Shown piece after piece: positions 47,967 to 60,323 of a stretch of 64,000 bases of DNA. The notes beneath the pieces were generated by a model that was given only the letters and a program-made list of their open reading frames with translations, did no database searches and was not told where the DNA came from. How positions within the stretch are numbered: position 1 is the stretch's first letter; each line of letters starts with the position of its first letter. The stretch comes from Thamnidium elegans (lineage: Eukaryota; Mucoromycota; Mucoromycetes; Mucorales; Mucoraceae): NCBI GenBank assembly GCA_025201345.1, contig JAIXMG010000003.1, forward strand, positions 930,001 through 994,000, in the 5' to 3' direction. The translations under genes and the position numbers were made by a program.

Positions 47967-50900
47967 TTAACCAAGTGGATCAAAAGCATGGAGATTGACT
48001 ACTTTCGTTGGTTGACTAGTATTACTTTTTAATTGTGAGCTGGAAGAAATAGGCTGTAATAATCCCATACCAGAAGACAACGGCATCATTGGTTGTGTTT
48101 GTGGTGCAGTTGATATATTCCTTAAAGCGTTAAAGTTGGAGCTGTTGTTTTGATTCATAGAGTTGCTCTGGAATGAAGGTGGTGTTGATAAAGAAGGAAT
48201 TTGTTGTTGTTGTGCAGAGGTAGACCACCCATTTGTTTGTTGTGATGAGTTCCAGGTATTGGTTGCCATTGGCTTTTGTGAATTCATACTAGGTGAAATA
48301 GGTACGCTCCAGTTATTGGTGGTTTGTTGCTGAGGTGTCATAAGCTTTTGAGAATTCCAGTTAGTTGTAGGTGTTGTGGTAGGTGTCTTTACTGGAGTTG
48401 AATTCCAGTTGGTTGTATTTGGTTGTAAGTTCCATCTATCCGTAGAATTAGTAGTTGTAGTAGAGGTCATTGTAGGGTTAGATTTCCAGTTTGTAGAAGA
48501 AGTTTTTGTGGGCGTAATCATAGGCTGACTTATAGGAGAGGTCCAAGTTTGTGGTTGAGTGGGTTGATTACTAAATAAATCGTTACTTTGTTCAATACTT
48601 TTACCACCGACGAGACTTTCAAAACTAGCACCCGTATCATTGATAGTAGATACATTAACAGGTTGTGGTGATGAATTAACGCTAACATTCCTTGTTTGCT
48701 CCTCTAATGATTTCACTTCCTTTAAATGTCTTACATGTGCATCCTCAACTCTCTTTGTTAAATCATGAATTGTTTTCATAAACTTTTGAAACTACACGGT
48801 AATATTTAATACTACTTCAACGCCTCCCGTTTTCTAAAATATTTTACCTGTTCTAAATTCAATAATGGCCCAAAACTCATTCTCCATAATTGAGGCAAGA
48901 TTTCTGTAGCAATTATTTCCTTATCTGCAACCTTTCCCACTTCATCATACACAGCTAATGTAGCCAACTACAACTAAATATTAGTAATGTCACTTACATA
49001 TATATATATATATATATCTACATATATACTCCTTACCATGACCGCAGGTTCTTTTGTCTTGATATTTTTTAAAACGGGTACTAATTTTTCTTGTACAGTA
49101 AACTTGTCCAAGACTTTAATCATGGAATGAAAACAGATTAATGTACTGACTTTGACGGATAAAATGGTAGTCTGTACAAAGACGGCTTGTACTCTAGGAA
49201 ACAACGAGCTTTTAATTGCAGTGTAATCTAATGACTCGGCTAGTGATGGGATAATACGTAAAGCTTTTTCTTGTACAACAGCAGTAGGTGCTTCTAATGC
49301 GGCATAAACCAGCGGCATAACATCTATATGTAAACTGAATTAGTATAACAATTCTAACATCTGCATTTTTGTTTTTGTTTACCGTCACGGAATGTTTCTC
49401 TCGGTGTTTTTTGTTGCAAAACATCTAATTTTTCTAGCAATACAATCATATTTTGAGGTGGATCTCTTACATTGAATACAGGTTTTAAAGCAGGTAAAAC
49501 TAAATCACAAAATTCTTGCTGCGATAATTTTTGAGTGATGATAAAGATATTGGGAATGGTATATGGTAATAATTGAGCGTCTTTTAATTCTTCCAGCAGA
49601 GAGGGTAAGATCTTTCGTTTCAATACACGTTCAGGGAATTGACCCAATACACGAGCAAGTCCCTTCATAAATTGTGCTTTCTCTTCTCGTGTCTTTTCGG
49701 GGAAACTTTCTAAAAATTTCATTGTTGAAACAAGTAAGTTATCAAAATACTTGCTGTTTTGAAATTCGATAGGGGTCATTCTTTGATTAGAGTGTCTGAC
49801 AAGTAAGCCGCGAATTACTTGTTTCAGGTCATCAGGGATATTTGTAAATGTCTGCGACGGAAGTGATTTTACTTGCTTTTCAAATGTATGAAAACTATTA
49901 AACGTCTTGAGTAATGATACTCCCTTGTTATGTACGGCATAAGCAAGACAACCAAGAGAAAACATATCATTTGCTTGGCAAACATTATTATCTAGCACAA
50001 ACTCGGGTGCTGAATTTGTAAACAATGAACTTAGCCTTCCCCTCCTTTTATTTTTTTCGTATACTTTTTTTTTTTACTTACCAGCGTAATCCAAATTAAT
50101 TTGACATGTCTCTGGTAAATAATCATTGTTCTCGTATCTCATTTCACTTGCATTACCGTTGTTTAAAAATACACTAAATCCTAACCTATATACTACAAGT
50201 TTAAGTATTTCTTCAATTTTAATAAAAATAATATTTACCCGCCAATCTTCCAATCGCCCTATTATTAAAATATACATATCAGTTATAAAACGTGTCATTT
50301 GTCTTGATTTGTGTAATAACTCACCTTGGCATTAACAAAAATAGCGTCTGTTGTAAGATTGTGATGAACTACCTTGGCATCGCTAAAGAACTGAAGACCT
50401 TTTCCAACTTGTAATAAACCCTTTTGAATCTTTTTTGTTGTTAGTATAACTTGGTCATATTTCGCGTATCCAAAATACCTCTAATTCATCCAAATCCAGA
50501 CTGTGTTCTTGAGACTCTGAAGAATAATTATCAGAACTCTTTACTAAATGAGTTAAAGAGCCTAATAAAGGTTCAGTAACAAACACAATTGAACTACGTG
50601 ATTCACTAACGGGTTCAACTACTTCAAGAATAGAAGGATGTCGAAGTCTAGCTAAATTCCCTGCCTAACACAACTTAATATACCAAACCATTGTTTTTTT
50701 TTTTTTTTTTTTTCATATATTCTAACCTCTTTCTTTAATAATTCATGTACAATATCATTATCATGTTTTGATGAAGCACGTTCACGTCTAAAATTGGTTT
50801 CCAAAGTCTTTTTTTCGAATATCTATTTTTTTTAAAGAGAACAATTTTTAGGAAACGGCTTGTTTGGAGTTATTGGATAACTTACAAATAAAGCAACTTT

Positions 50901-51032
50901 CTTTCCAGTAGTCTTTCGTTCACCTTGATATATCTTCCAAAGTCCAGAAGACGACACTTGTGACTTTATGTCGTATCGTGATGTAATGGGATTAGTTATC
51001 GAACTAATAAATGAATAAAACGCTGAGCTCAT
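47967..51032 (-). CDS. SCY1: SCY1-like pseudokinase (SCYL2/CVAK104 type)
   Basis: Clathrin-coat-associated pseudokinase of endosome/Golgi trafficking. About eight exons. The N-terminal kinase-like domain starts SGLWKIYQGERKTTGKKVAL. The catalytic loop reads KVVHHNLTTDAIFVNAKGDW where active kinases have HRDxK...N, and the DFG position reads GGL, so catalysis is not expected. LDYAAPEFVLDN is the APE segment. HEAT-like repeats follow (FPERVLKRKILPSLLEEL, then FPRVQAVFVQTTILSVKV). The last 270 residues are a coiled-coil followed by a Ser/Thr/Asn/Gln-rich region with repeated NW-S motifs, ending HAFDPLG. Fungal Scy1 has the same order. Divergent from the Rad60/Esc2-like gene, 168 bp apart. Confidence 0.85.
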
Positions 51033-51200
51033 TTAACAAAAAAAAAAAAAAACAAAAAAAAATACAAGAAAAAAAAGAACGTTACTTTAAAAATAGATAC
51101 ATTTCAAGCATAAAAAATTAAGACAAAGCAATGTGACTCGTTCAACAGAAAAGAGAGAAAAAAAAAAAGGGTTGAACAATTCCCTTTTTTATTATTAGTC
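51033..51200. promoter_or_regulatory. Short bidirectional promoter
   Basis: 168 bp between the two divergent start codons of SCY1 and the Rad60/Esc2-like gene, largely A-rich, with room for only one shared control region. Confidence 0.6.
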
Positions 51201-52633
51201 ATGAGCAATTTCGATATTACAAAACTAAGAGGGAAAGATTCCTTTGCTGCTTCTTTACAAAAACGTTAGTTTTACTTGTCATTTACTTGTGTACCCATAC
51301 CTAATAAAAAAAACCCTTTTTTATAGGTAAAGCATTAGGATTAATAGACTCTGATTCAGAAGACGAGAACCCGAAAAGAAAACCAAAGCGAACAAAGCCA
51401 GTTCAACCATCCAAGACTGTTATTGAAGACGATATTGTAAAAGAACCTATTCCACCACCTTCTCACACGAACATAAACATTCCAAATGAATTCGAAACTA
51501 AATTATCAGAAACAAATGAGTATATCGCTGCTGCTGAGGCCCTTATTGCACAATCTAACTTTAGGCAAACACAATCTAAACCAACCGCTGCACCCATTTC
51601 TCCTGAAATTAAAGAAACTAAAAATATTTCTTTAATGTAAGCAATCTTCCCTTTAAAAAAAGGACTTTTTGTTTGCTTATCGGTTTTTTTTTTTCTTAAT
51701 AGTGAATTATCAGACGAAGATGACGACGATGTTGTTGTTCCAGGAGCAGAGCTTGAAGATCTCGATCCTGAGTTGGAAGCATACCTTAAAGAATCTGCAG
51801 ATAGTAATCAAAGTCAGCCACTTAAGGTTACAATGAGATTACAATACACGCATAATTTTACAAATATAAGTGGCCGAGCAATGGAAATGATTCAAACTTT
51901 AATGAAACCTGTCAAAGTGATTTTAATGGATGCAAGTACACTTGATATAATATATATGTGTATATGAATGTATATATTAACTTTCTGTTCTTTTTTTTTT
52001 TCTAGAATGAGCAATTTCATAAGGTATTGGAATCATATTGTAACAAGAAGGGCTTAAAAAAATCGGATGTTGTGTTGACATATAAAGATGATGTTGTGTT
52101 TTTAAGCGGAACACCAGCTGGTTTGGGCATGAATGATATTGAGATTCATAATATGAGTAAGTAAATTATTTAAAGTGCGTTATATGATATCTAATTTTAT
52201 TTTATTGTTTAGATGTCTATCCTATCCAATGTTATAACGCAATGCTTGCTGAAAAAGAAAAGATAAAATTAGAAAGATTAAAGAAGTACAATAGCACAGA
52301 TCAATTCGAGATGGAAGAGTCCTTACCACCAATAGAGGAGAATAATAATAATGACGTAGAAAAGATTATGCTCAAGTTGAGAGGAAAGGATAATAAGGAT
52401 ATCACATTACGTATCAGACCTGTATGTTTACTTAAAAAATTATTATACACAACAAAATCTAACTAACTTCTGTTTGGTAGACTGCAACTTTGGCATCATT
52501 ACTACAATATTATAAACAATTTGCTCAAGTTACTGGTGACTTTAATTTATCGTTTGAAGGCGAGCTTATGGATCTTAACCAAACCATTGAACAGACCGAT
52601 TTAGAAGATGAAGATCTTATTGAGGTTGTTTAA
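51201..52633 (+). CDS. RAD60: Rad60/Esc2/NIP45-family SUMO-like protein
   Basis: Genome-stability protein carrying two SUMO-like domains. Family members bind Ubc9 or SUMO and act with Smc5/6 or in silencing. Six exons. The N-terminus MSNFDITKLRGKDSFAASLQ is followed by an acidic SUMO-interacting-like stretch (LIDSDSEDENP) and a basic patch (KRKPKRTKP). ELSDEDDDDVVVPGAEL is a second acidic block. The first SUMO-like domain starts KVTMRLQYTHNFTNI and has YKDDVVFLSGTPAGLGM. The second starts ITLRIRPTATLASLL and ends MDLNQTIEQTDLEDEDLIEVV, typical of the family's C-terminal domain, without a diglycine. Which member (Rad60 or Esc2) it equals is uncertain. Confidence 0.82.
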
Positions 52634-52748
52634 AATATACATAACAAAAAAGAATCTTATTCTACTGTAAATAATAAACTCAGAATTATTAAACACATAC
52701 CAGATGTAAGAATGTTATAATTCCCGTGTTGAGAAGTATTTCAAACTT

Positions 52749-52750
<2 letters not shown>

Positions 52751-52785
<35 letters not shown>
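52751..52785 (+). repeat. (TG)n microsatellite
   Basis: About 17 uninterrupted TG units, roughly 90 bp upstream of the start codon of the secreted PEBP-like gene. Confidence 0.95.
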
Positions 52786-52788
<3 letters not shown>

Positions 52789-52876
52789 CTATTATATAAA
52801 CAACAGAAAAAAAACTACTATTATCCATTTGCATACTTTTTTTTTAAGTTAAACAACACTTTTTTTATATATAGTT

Positions 52877-54155
52877 ATGAAAGTAACGTTTATTTTACTA
52901 TCTACTGCTACCACTCTCTTTGCTGGTGCAGTAACTGCATTTGATGTTCAAAAAATTAAGAAGGAATTATTAGAAGGAAAAATTGTACCTGATGGTAAGC
53001 TTTATATTGAGTTGTTTTTTTATAGTTTCTAAATACACATAATAGCCTTGGATGAATTTGAACCAGTCACTGAAATGAGAGTTACATATGGAGAGAAAAC
53101 TGTTATAGAAAATGGTATGGCTCTTAAACCAGAGCATACTTTAATTGCACCTCGTCTCGGTTTCGATCCAAAAGCTGATACTGAGTATACTATGGCCATG
53201 GTAACAGATTTTTATACATTCGCATCAGTTTTCTCTTAGCTTATTTTTTGTGTGTTTAGGTCAATTTAGACTCTAATGCTCCTCAAGTACTTCATTGGGT
53301 TACAACTAATATGAATGGTAAGCTTATATACATATAGTATATACGAAAAAAATAGAGTTTAACAAAAAACATCGTGTTTTAGGTACTGGTATAGAAGAAA
53401 GAAACCAATTCACTGCTTATAGAGGTCCTATACCACCTGCTGGAGCTAAAGACCATCGCATTGTATATGCCTTGTTCGAACAAGATAACAAGAATATTAC
53501 TATCCTTCCTTTATCAAAACGAGTTCACTTTGATATCAAGAAATTTGCTGCTGCTAATAAACTTAAGCTTGTCAATGCTGTCTACATGTTTACACAGCCT
53601 CAAGAAAGTGTCAGACGTGCTCAAAACGAAATGAAACCAAACGGCATATTGACTGACTTGCTCGATGATCTCGACGATCTTATTGATGATCTTGGAGGTG
53701 TAGTCGATGTAAATTTAGGTGGTAGTAACGAAGAAGATGATTACTTTAGGGATACAGATGACTTTTTTAAAGATAAAAATGATTTCTTTGATGATGACGA
53801 TGATGATTTCTTTGATACTGATGATTTCTTTAACGATAGTAAAGGAAAAGGTAGAGAAAAAGATAGAGGAAAAGATAGAGGAAAAGATAGAGGAAAAGGA
53901 AAGGGTAAAGGTTCCGGTAGCGATAACGATAATGATGATGATGACGACTATGATGATGAAGGAGGAATCCATATTGGTATTGGACTCGGTGATGGCGTTC
54001 AAATTGGTATTGGAGGTCATCATACTACTAGAGTTGTTACTCGTACCAGACCTACTAGTACTCGTCGTTCTAGAAATACCCATGCTGCTCAAAACGCTGT
54101 TGAAGAGGAAGCATTTATTCCCTTTTCAGCTGGGTCGAGTCCTGCTCCAATCTAA
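52877..54155 (+). CDS. Secreted PEBP-family protein with charged low-complexity tail
   Basis: About 360 residues in four exons. Residues 1-20 (MKVTFILLSTATTLFAGAVT) are a signal peptide. The PEBP core is diverged but readable: LDSNAPQVLHWVTTNMNGTG, TAYRGPIPPAGAKDHRIVYA and FEQDN. PEBP proteins bind anionic ligands such as phospholipids or inhibit proteases. The tail from about residue 200 has Asp/Phe repeats (DDFFKDKNDFF, DDDFFDTDDFF), then a basic DRGKDRGKDRGKGKGKGKG-like block (three DRGK units), then DNDNDDDDDYDDE, then a Gly/Ile repeat (GIHIGIGLGDGVQIGIGG) and a Thr/Arg-rich segment. It ends FSAGSSPAPI. No clear GPI site. Probably extracellular or wall-located; function of the tail is unknown. 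Confidence 0.75.
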
Positions 54156-56554
54156 GATATATATATATATATATCTTCTTCTTTGATACTATCAAAACTA
54201 ATTTATTAAAATAAAATACAATACATTTTTAACCTCTATTATGTAAGGTAGATATTAAGTTTTTTTTTTTTTTTTTTTTTTTTTCGTGTGAACCATAAAA
54301 TAGTATTTAGATAAAAGCCATTTTAGTGATATTTAGACTTTCATTGGCAGTTACAACCGAGATATATTTTGCTAAAGTAACTGGATTCCTAAAAGGCTTT
54401 GAATATAATATAGCATTCCGCACTTATCTAAGTATAAGTTACATATTCTTTAAATTATATCTTGGATCTGTCCAGAAAATTAATAGTGTACCCCTAAATG
54501 ACAATAAGTCTTAAATCCGGACCTAATTCCGAAAAAAGGAAAAAAAAAAATTGTAGTCTTATGATAAAATGTATAGATATAATTATGTACATATAATAAT
54601 TATCTCTTTCTGCGACCGTTAAATAGAGCTGCTATTTTTTATAAAATTGAAAGTAAGTGTTATCTCTGTGCGAATGAATATGGTACGTAGGAACAAGCGT
54701 TATCGAGGTTACTTTAGGGTGAATATAATTTTTCTTCGTTGTTATTATTCTCTGTTAGATACTATCGCAGATAGTATAAAATAAGTCTTCTGTGCATAAG
54801 GAGTTTTCTCTTATTATTATGCTTAAAAAACGTAATAAATGTTACTATACGATCTGAAAAAAATACCACTATTGATCCAAGTATATGGAGTCGAATTGAT
54901 CGATACAAGTCAAAAATTGAGAGGTTTATTCTAGATCAAGTATACTTTTACCTCCCACTCCTTTTTTTAGGCACCCTTAGAACAGAACAAACCTTTAGCA
55001 TGTATACCATTTCAATTCATGGTCACTTGACTTGCCCCATAATTGCTACTACGTGAGGACATGGGAGAAAATCATAGATGTGTACATAGGGTTTTAAGTT
55101 TTTAAAAAAAAGTACGTAAAAAACTTATTTATGCATATTTGTGAACACATGTATATAAATTCAGAGGGGTGCGATGAAGTATAATGTCTAGAAGCATACC
55201 CATTCTACGTATATTTGATTGCGCCTATCAGAAAGGACTGACGTCTTAAATAAGGGTACAGTATATTGGTCTATCCGAGAGGACTGTTCAAATATACGTC
55301 TCAAATAGAATTATCGAACAGCCCTCTATAATACCCGTCGGATGTTTCGATATTTTATGATACCAAGTGTTATAAAAAAATGTCTGATCTTATTGCTATT
55401 TTTAGTAAAGTTACTTTTGTCTTCCTACATTTAATTATTCTCTCATACTGTGCTTACTACGACAATTATATGTTTTGATTGCGTTTTTTAAATAAAAACG
55501 CATTTTGTTTCCTTTTTCTTTCTCTTTTTTTTTAATCGTTATATTTCTTTAACTGATAGATAAGATATAGGAGATGTCTCTAGTTAAGAAACATCGCATT
55601 CGTGCAATCATCTATTTGACTTTGGAGACAAAGTTCAGTAGGTGAGTAAGAGTTGAATCATCTCCTTTGTTCTAATAGTTTGCGAAGAAGAGGTCTGTCC
55701 TCTTTGGGAGAAGCGTACTAGAACAGCTATATTTTCGCGTTGATTCTTGATATCTGAAACTTCTACCCGTCATTTTTTTTTATTTTGAAAGAGAAAAATG
55801 AAAGCCTTATTAGACTCTGCAAAGTGTCTCCCTGAAATATCTTATGCTATACCTCGCTAGTTCATAGTTGATTTAAGGAATTTACTACACTTTATTTGTA
55901 GTAGTTTATTATATGCAATCTGACTCTTTCTTATAAAAAACACTTTTTTTAAAAATCAATAAAATAATAAATCTACTCATAATAATACATGATATACTGG
56001 TGCTATGTAGAAGATTTTGGGGATAGTTACGCATCTAGGTTAAGCAATCACTTAGATATACAATATGCTTACTGAAAAAACAGATTTTTTTTTACCTGAC
56101 AAAATAATAAGTCTTGAATAAATATTGCATATACCGAAGAACTAAAGTCAATATAACTTCCTCTCTTTTTTTTTTATTATGTCTTCATATATATTTATAA
56201 CACTCTACTTTATTTTACTTATTTTCCTCGCAAAAAGAAAAAAGAAAAAAAAAGATGACAGACGAAATCGTATTGGGCCAACCTGTTGACGACTAACTAT
56301 TACCATCTGTTAACATCACTCTTGACCAAGACTACTTCTGTATGCACTTTTAAAAATAAAATTCCAACTACAAATATTTTTTGTATAATCTTTAAAGGAA
56401 ATAGAGGTAATACAATGTTATGAAAGTGTTACAAGTATCTTGACGAACAAATAACATGCTTCTATAAAGTAATACAAATAAAATAAAATAAACACAACTG
56501 TGAATTATAGAAAATTTTTTCTTTCTCCTCTTTTTTTAAGAAAATAAATAAATC
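54156..56554. other. 2.4-kb gene-poor spacer
   Basis: T26 at 54259-54284. Apart from a tiny relic at 56255-56353, no coding sequence I can support. A minus-strand frame near 55780-55680 opens MTGRSFRYQESTRK but stops after about 33 codons, and there is nothing recognisable beyond it. Confidence 0.35.
56255..56353 (+). pseudogene. Short ORF relic with in-frame stop
   Basis: Reads MTDEIVLGQPVDD, then TAA, then LLPSVNITLDQDYFCMHF to a second stop in the same frame. The second half looks coding. It may be a remnant of an exon or an upstream ORF of the membrane-protein gene 200 bp downstream. Confidence 0.25.
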
Positions 56555-58165
56555 ATGTCTTTGACAAAAGACGATAAAGATATCGCTTTTGAACAAGACA
56601 TAGATTTAAAACACAACGAAAACCCAAAAGAAAATGATAAAACAAGTGGGTTTATAAACAAGTCAGATTTTATTACCTGGAGTGTTATACCTTTATTAGG
56701 CATTTTCTTCTGTTTCTTACATGCCGAACAGGAACATCTTTGGCAGTGGACAGCAGGTACAGCTAAAGATGCTCAAACACTGGAAGCAAAAATTGTTATA
56801 TCCATTATATCTACTATTATTGGTAGTTGTAGTGTAGCTGTATTAGCGAAATCCATTACGGGTTTAGCCTATACCGTTTTAAAGAATAGAGGAGCAAGCT
56901 TTTCGCAACTTGTTGCACTTATTGGAGGATTCTTACCTTCTTATATTCCTATGCTTTCTTCAGGCGATGGATGGTTAACAATTATTACAATTTCACTGAT
57001 ATTAGCCGTCAGTGTCATTTCCAAACAGTTGGCTGTGATATCTATGGGTATAAGTTCTATCTCCACAAATGCAACCGTTGAATCTTTTACAGCCAATTAT
57101 ACTACTTGTAACGCAATCTCGTTACCTGATGCAGTAGAAGGAGTACGAGTCGGCATGTCTCTCAATATATATAATAGTTTAATCAATCGTAATACATCCT
57201 TTACAAATGAATTTTATGATAAAGCTATACCTCACAGCTTGATAGGAAACTCTACTTTCTATCGTGTATTACCTTATTCCAATGTATCATGTGGCCAAGC
57301 CTTCAATTCTTCCAGTCTATGGTATAGTAATGTAACACCACTTATTTCTAAAAAGGAATATGCTTGGGAGACAGTTATTACCATGCCACTAAATGACGAG
57401 GTTCCAATGGTTGATGATATTGCAGAAAATAGTACATCCACATTACCTTCATTAAATGTTTGGATTAATTGTTCGATTTCAGCTGGATATGCATCTGCAC
57501 TTTCAACCTGTAATGACACTTACTGTGTAACAAATCGTGTATCCGATATCACGCCATATACTGGAACAGGTTACGGTATACCTGCAGTCCTTTTACCAAC
57601 GCTAGGTTTACTGATATCCACGTATGATTACAAGAACCCCATGATGGCTTGGCTTATGGGAGGTAGTCTGACAGAAATATATTTACAGAACTATACGATC
57701 CCCGGCAGAAGTGAAAAAGTAATTCAGGAACGAGTAGAGATTCTAAGTACAGTATTAACTCGACTTTTATGTGACTATAATAACGGTATGGCACAACGGA
57801 GCACAACGCCTATTATATCTGTTTATGCAAAAAACGAATACTATCAATATCATATACTGTGGAAATGGCCGTTTTATGTTGTGGCAGCATGCATTTTTTT
57901 TGGTTGGGTGATTTGTATGTGGACCTTGTGGAAAACACCGGAGAGTCGAATCATATCGGTTGAGTGGTTGTTGAGCCAGTATATTTTGAAAGGACATCTT
58001 ACTTATTTATCTGGAAAGCCATTGATACAGTCACATAATGGTTCTTTATATCAAATCATGGATGAAAGTCCGGACGAGGCAACTGGAACTATAGTTATAT
58101 CCAAGTCGACACTTTTAAATGGTATGAAAAATAATAACGTTACTCATAATAAAATATATTTATAA
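56555..58165 (+). CDS. Multi-pass membrane protein with glycosylated ectodomain, unknown family
   Basis: 536 residues, intronless. Four hydrophobic segments lie in the first third: about residues 40-58 (SVIPLLGIFFCFLHA), 79-108 (KIVISIISTIIGSCSVAVLA), 115-133 (LVALIGGFLPSYIPML) and 140-163 (TIITISLILAVSVISKQLAV). The stretch from about 165 to 430 has many N-glycosylation sequons (NAT, NYT, NTS, NST, NVS, NCS) and several cysteines, so it is probably extracytosolic. One more helix near 436-457 (FYVVAACIFFGWVICMWTLW) leads to a cytosolic tail. I know no characterised homologue; it may be a Mucoromycota-specific family. The start is the first ATG of the frame. Confidence 0.75.
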   Translation: MSLTKDDKDIAFEQDIDLKHNENPKENDKTSGFINKSDFITWSVIPLLGIFFCFLHAEQEHLWQWTAGTAKDAQTLEAKIVISIISTIIGSCSVAVLAKSITGLAYTVLKNRGASFSQLVALIGGFLPSYIPMLSSGDGWLTIITISLILAVSVISKQLAVISMGISSISTNATVESFTANYTTCNAISLPDAVEGVRVGMSLNIYNSLINRNTSFTNEFYDKAIPHSLIGNSTFYRVLPYSNVSCGQAFNSSSLWYSNVTPLISKKEYAWETVITMPLNDEVPMVDDIAENSTSTLPSLNVWINCSISAGYASALSTCNDTYCVTNRVSDITPYTGTGYGIPAVLLPTLGLLISTYDYKNPMMAWLMGGSLTEIYLQNYTIPGRSEKVIQERVEILSTVLTRLLCDYNNGMAQRSTTPIISVYAKNEYYQYHILWKWPFYVVAACIFFGWVICMWTLWKTPESRIISVEWLLSQYILKGHLTYLSGKPLIQSHNGSLYQIMDESPDEATGTIVISKSTLLNGMKNNNVTHNKIYL

Positions 58166-59143
58166 TAAATAGCTGTATCCGTTGATTTTTTTTTATTGTC
58201 ATTATTAATAAGATATGTTACGTTACATGTATATTGCTTATAACTTGGTACTTTGACAGTAATGCAATTAATCCTTATGTAAGTCTTATTTTTTAAAGAA
58301 ATAGAAATGAAAGTTTCGTCTCTCATCGTTCTTTTTTCTTTTTTGAAGAGAAATAACTATAAATAATAATAATAAAAAAAGGTTTACATATAAGTAAGAG
58401 AAAGTGTCATGTTTCGTCTATATCCACAATATTCCTAATCAAGCTTATTTTTATCTAATAATAAACTTTAGTACATCCCGACATATATTTGTATCCTTTG
58501 GTACAATAATACCCATAATATATGACAGTTAGATTTTAATAATATATGGATGGAAACAAAGTTCTCGATCGGCGTTATACTATGTACAGAAATATTTGAT
58601 TTAAAAAAGGTTATGCTAAAATATAACCCTGTTTTATTCAATAAATAATTTATATTAGCGAATTGGATGCCGATTTAATTTTCTGATTTCATTTCTACCA
58701 CAAGGAATATGGACTGTAGTTTCTTTCTATTCAAAGAATATATGTATATGTATATGTATATATAAATGACAAGTATTTGCGTTATTCAAGAACATATTAT
58801 TTATCAACATGTAAAAAAAAAAAAAAAAAGACAGCAGGCCTTCGATTTCTGGTAAACAGAATTTTGAGAGCTTGGGTCAATTGGGAATAGTTGCTAGGAA
58901 AATACGATAGAATGACGTTCTTTAAAGATAAAGATCTACCTAAATGTTACACACAGTGTTACATGTTTCAAATAAAGCTATGATGATGATGGTTACTAAA
59001 CCAAACAGTATAAAACTCGAGAACGGGATTAAATAACAAGTAGTACAAATTAAAATGATAAATATGAAAGTGTATTTTTTTTTTAAAGATTTAATAAGTT
59101 ATATAAAAAAAAAGAGAAAGAGATATATAGGGGGAATCTAAAA
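58166..59143. other. Convergent spacer, no gene
   Basis: 3' regions of two convergent genes, with an A18 run near 58812 and a TATG-rich stretch near 58740-58765. No coding signal seen. Confidence 0.4.
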
Positions 59144-60284
59144 TTACATTAATGTTGAAGAGTTAAGACCACCTTCAATATCGGCAACAACCATTTCAGT
59201 AACCAATTCATCGAAGGTAACCTTACGCTTCCAACCCATTTCAGTGTTAGCCTTGGTTGGGTCACCCAATAAAATTTCTACTTCGGCAGGACGGAAGTAC
59301 TTGGGATCAATACGAACACGAACCTTACCAGTTTCTGAATCTTTACCGATCTCGTTTACACCCTCACCTTCCCAAACAATCGTACGGCCAGTAACTCTAA
59401 AGGCCTTTTCGATAAAGCTACGAACAGTATGTGTTTCACCAGTAGCCAAAACGTAATCTACAGGCTTCTCTTGTTGTAACATGAGCCACATACCTTCAAC
59501 ATAATCACGAGCATGTCCCCAATCACGCTTAGCATCAATATTACCAAGATAAAGACAATCTTGACGACCCAAATGAATATCTGCTACAGCACGTGTAATT
59601 TTACGGGTAACAAAGGTACGTCCACGACGAGGAGATTCGTGGTTGAAAAGGATACCGTTACAGGCAAACATATCATAAGATTCACGGTAATTGACAGTAA
59701 TCCAGTAAGCATAAAGCTTGGCAACACCATAAGGAGAACGAGGATAGAAGGGAGTAGTTTCCTTTTGAGGAGTTTCAGCTACCTTACCATAAAGTTCGGA
59801 AGTAGAGGCTTGATAGAAACGAACACGATCACTTAAACCACAAGTACGAATAGCATCTAAAAGACGAAGAGTACCGAGTGCGTCAACATCACCGGTATAT
59901 TCAGACATATCAAAGGAAACCTTGACGTGAGATTGAGCGGCCAAGTTGTAAACTTCAGTAGGTTGAATTTGAGAGATGATGTGAACAAGACATGTAGAAT
60001 CAGTCAAATCACCATGATGAAGGAAGAATTTTACGCCTAAAAATAAAGAGGATCGTCAGCTTTTCCACTCGTCGGATGTTTAAAGACTCTCCCTTAATAT
60101 TTACCTTGATCATGTCTATCCTTATAAATATGTTCAATACGACCAGTATTGAAAGAAGAAGATCTACGAATAATACCGTGAACTTCATAACCCTTTTCTA
60201 ATAAGAACTCGGTCAAATAAGAACCATCTTGACCAGTGACACCTATTATATAAAATTTTATAGATTAGCAACCAACGCCATTAC

Positions 60285-60323
<39 letters not shown>

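Noticed and set aside
53715..54186. Long open frames on both strands overlapping the PEBP tail.
   Set aside because: They are frame shadows of the Asp/Lys/Gly codon repeats; the reading frame spliced to the PEBP core is the coding one.
57274..57997. Minus-strand frames opposite the 536-residue membrane protein.
   Set aside because: Antisense shadows of a clearly coding plus-strand frame.
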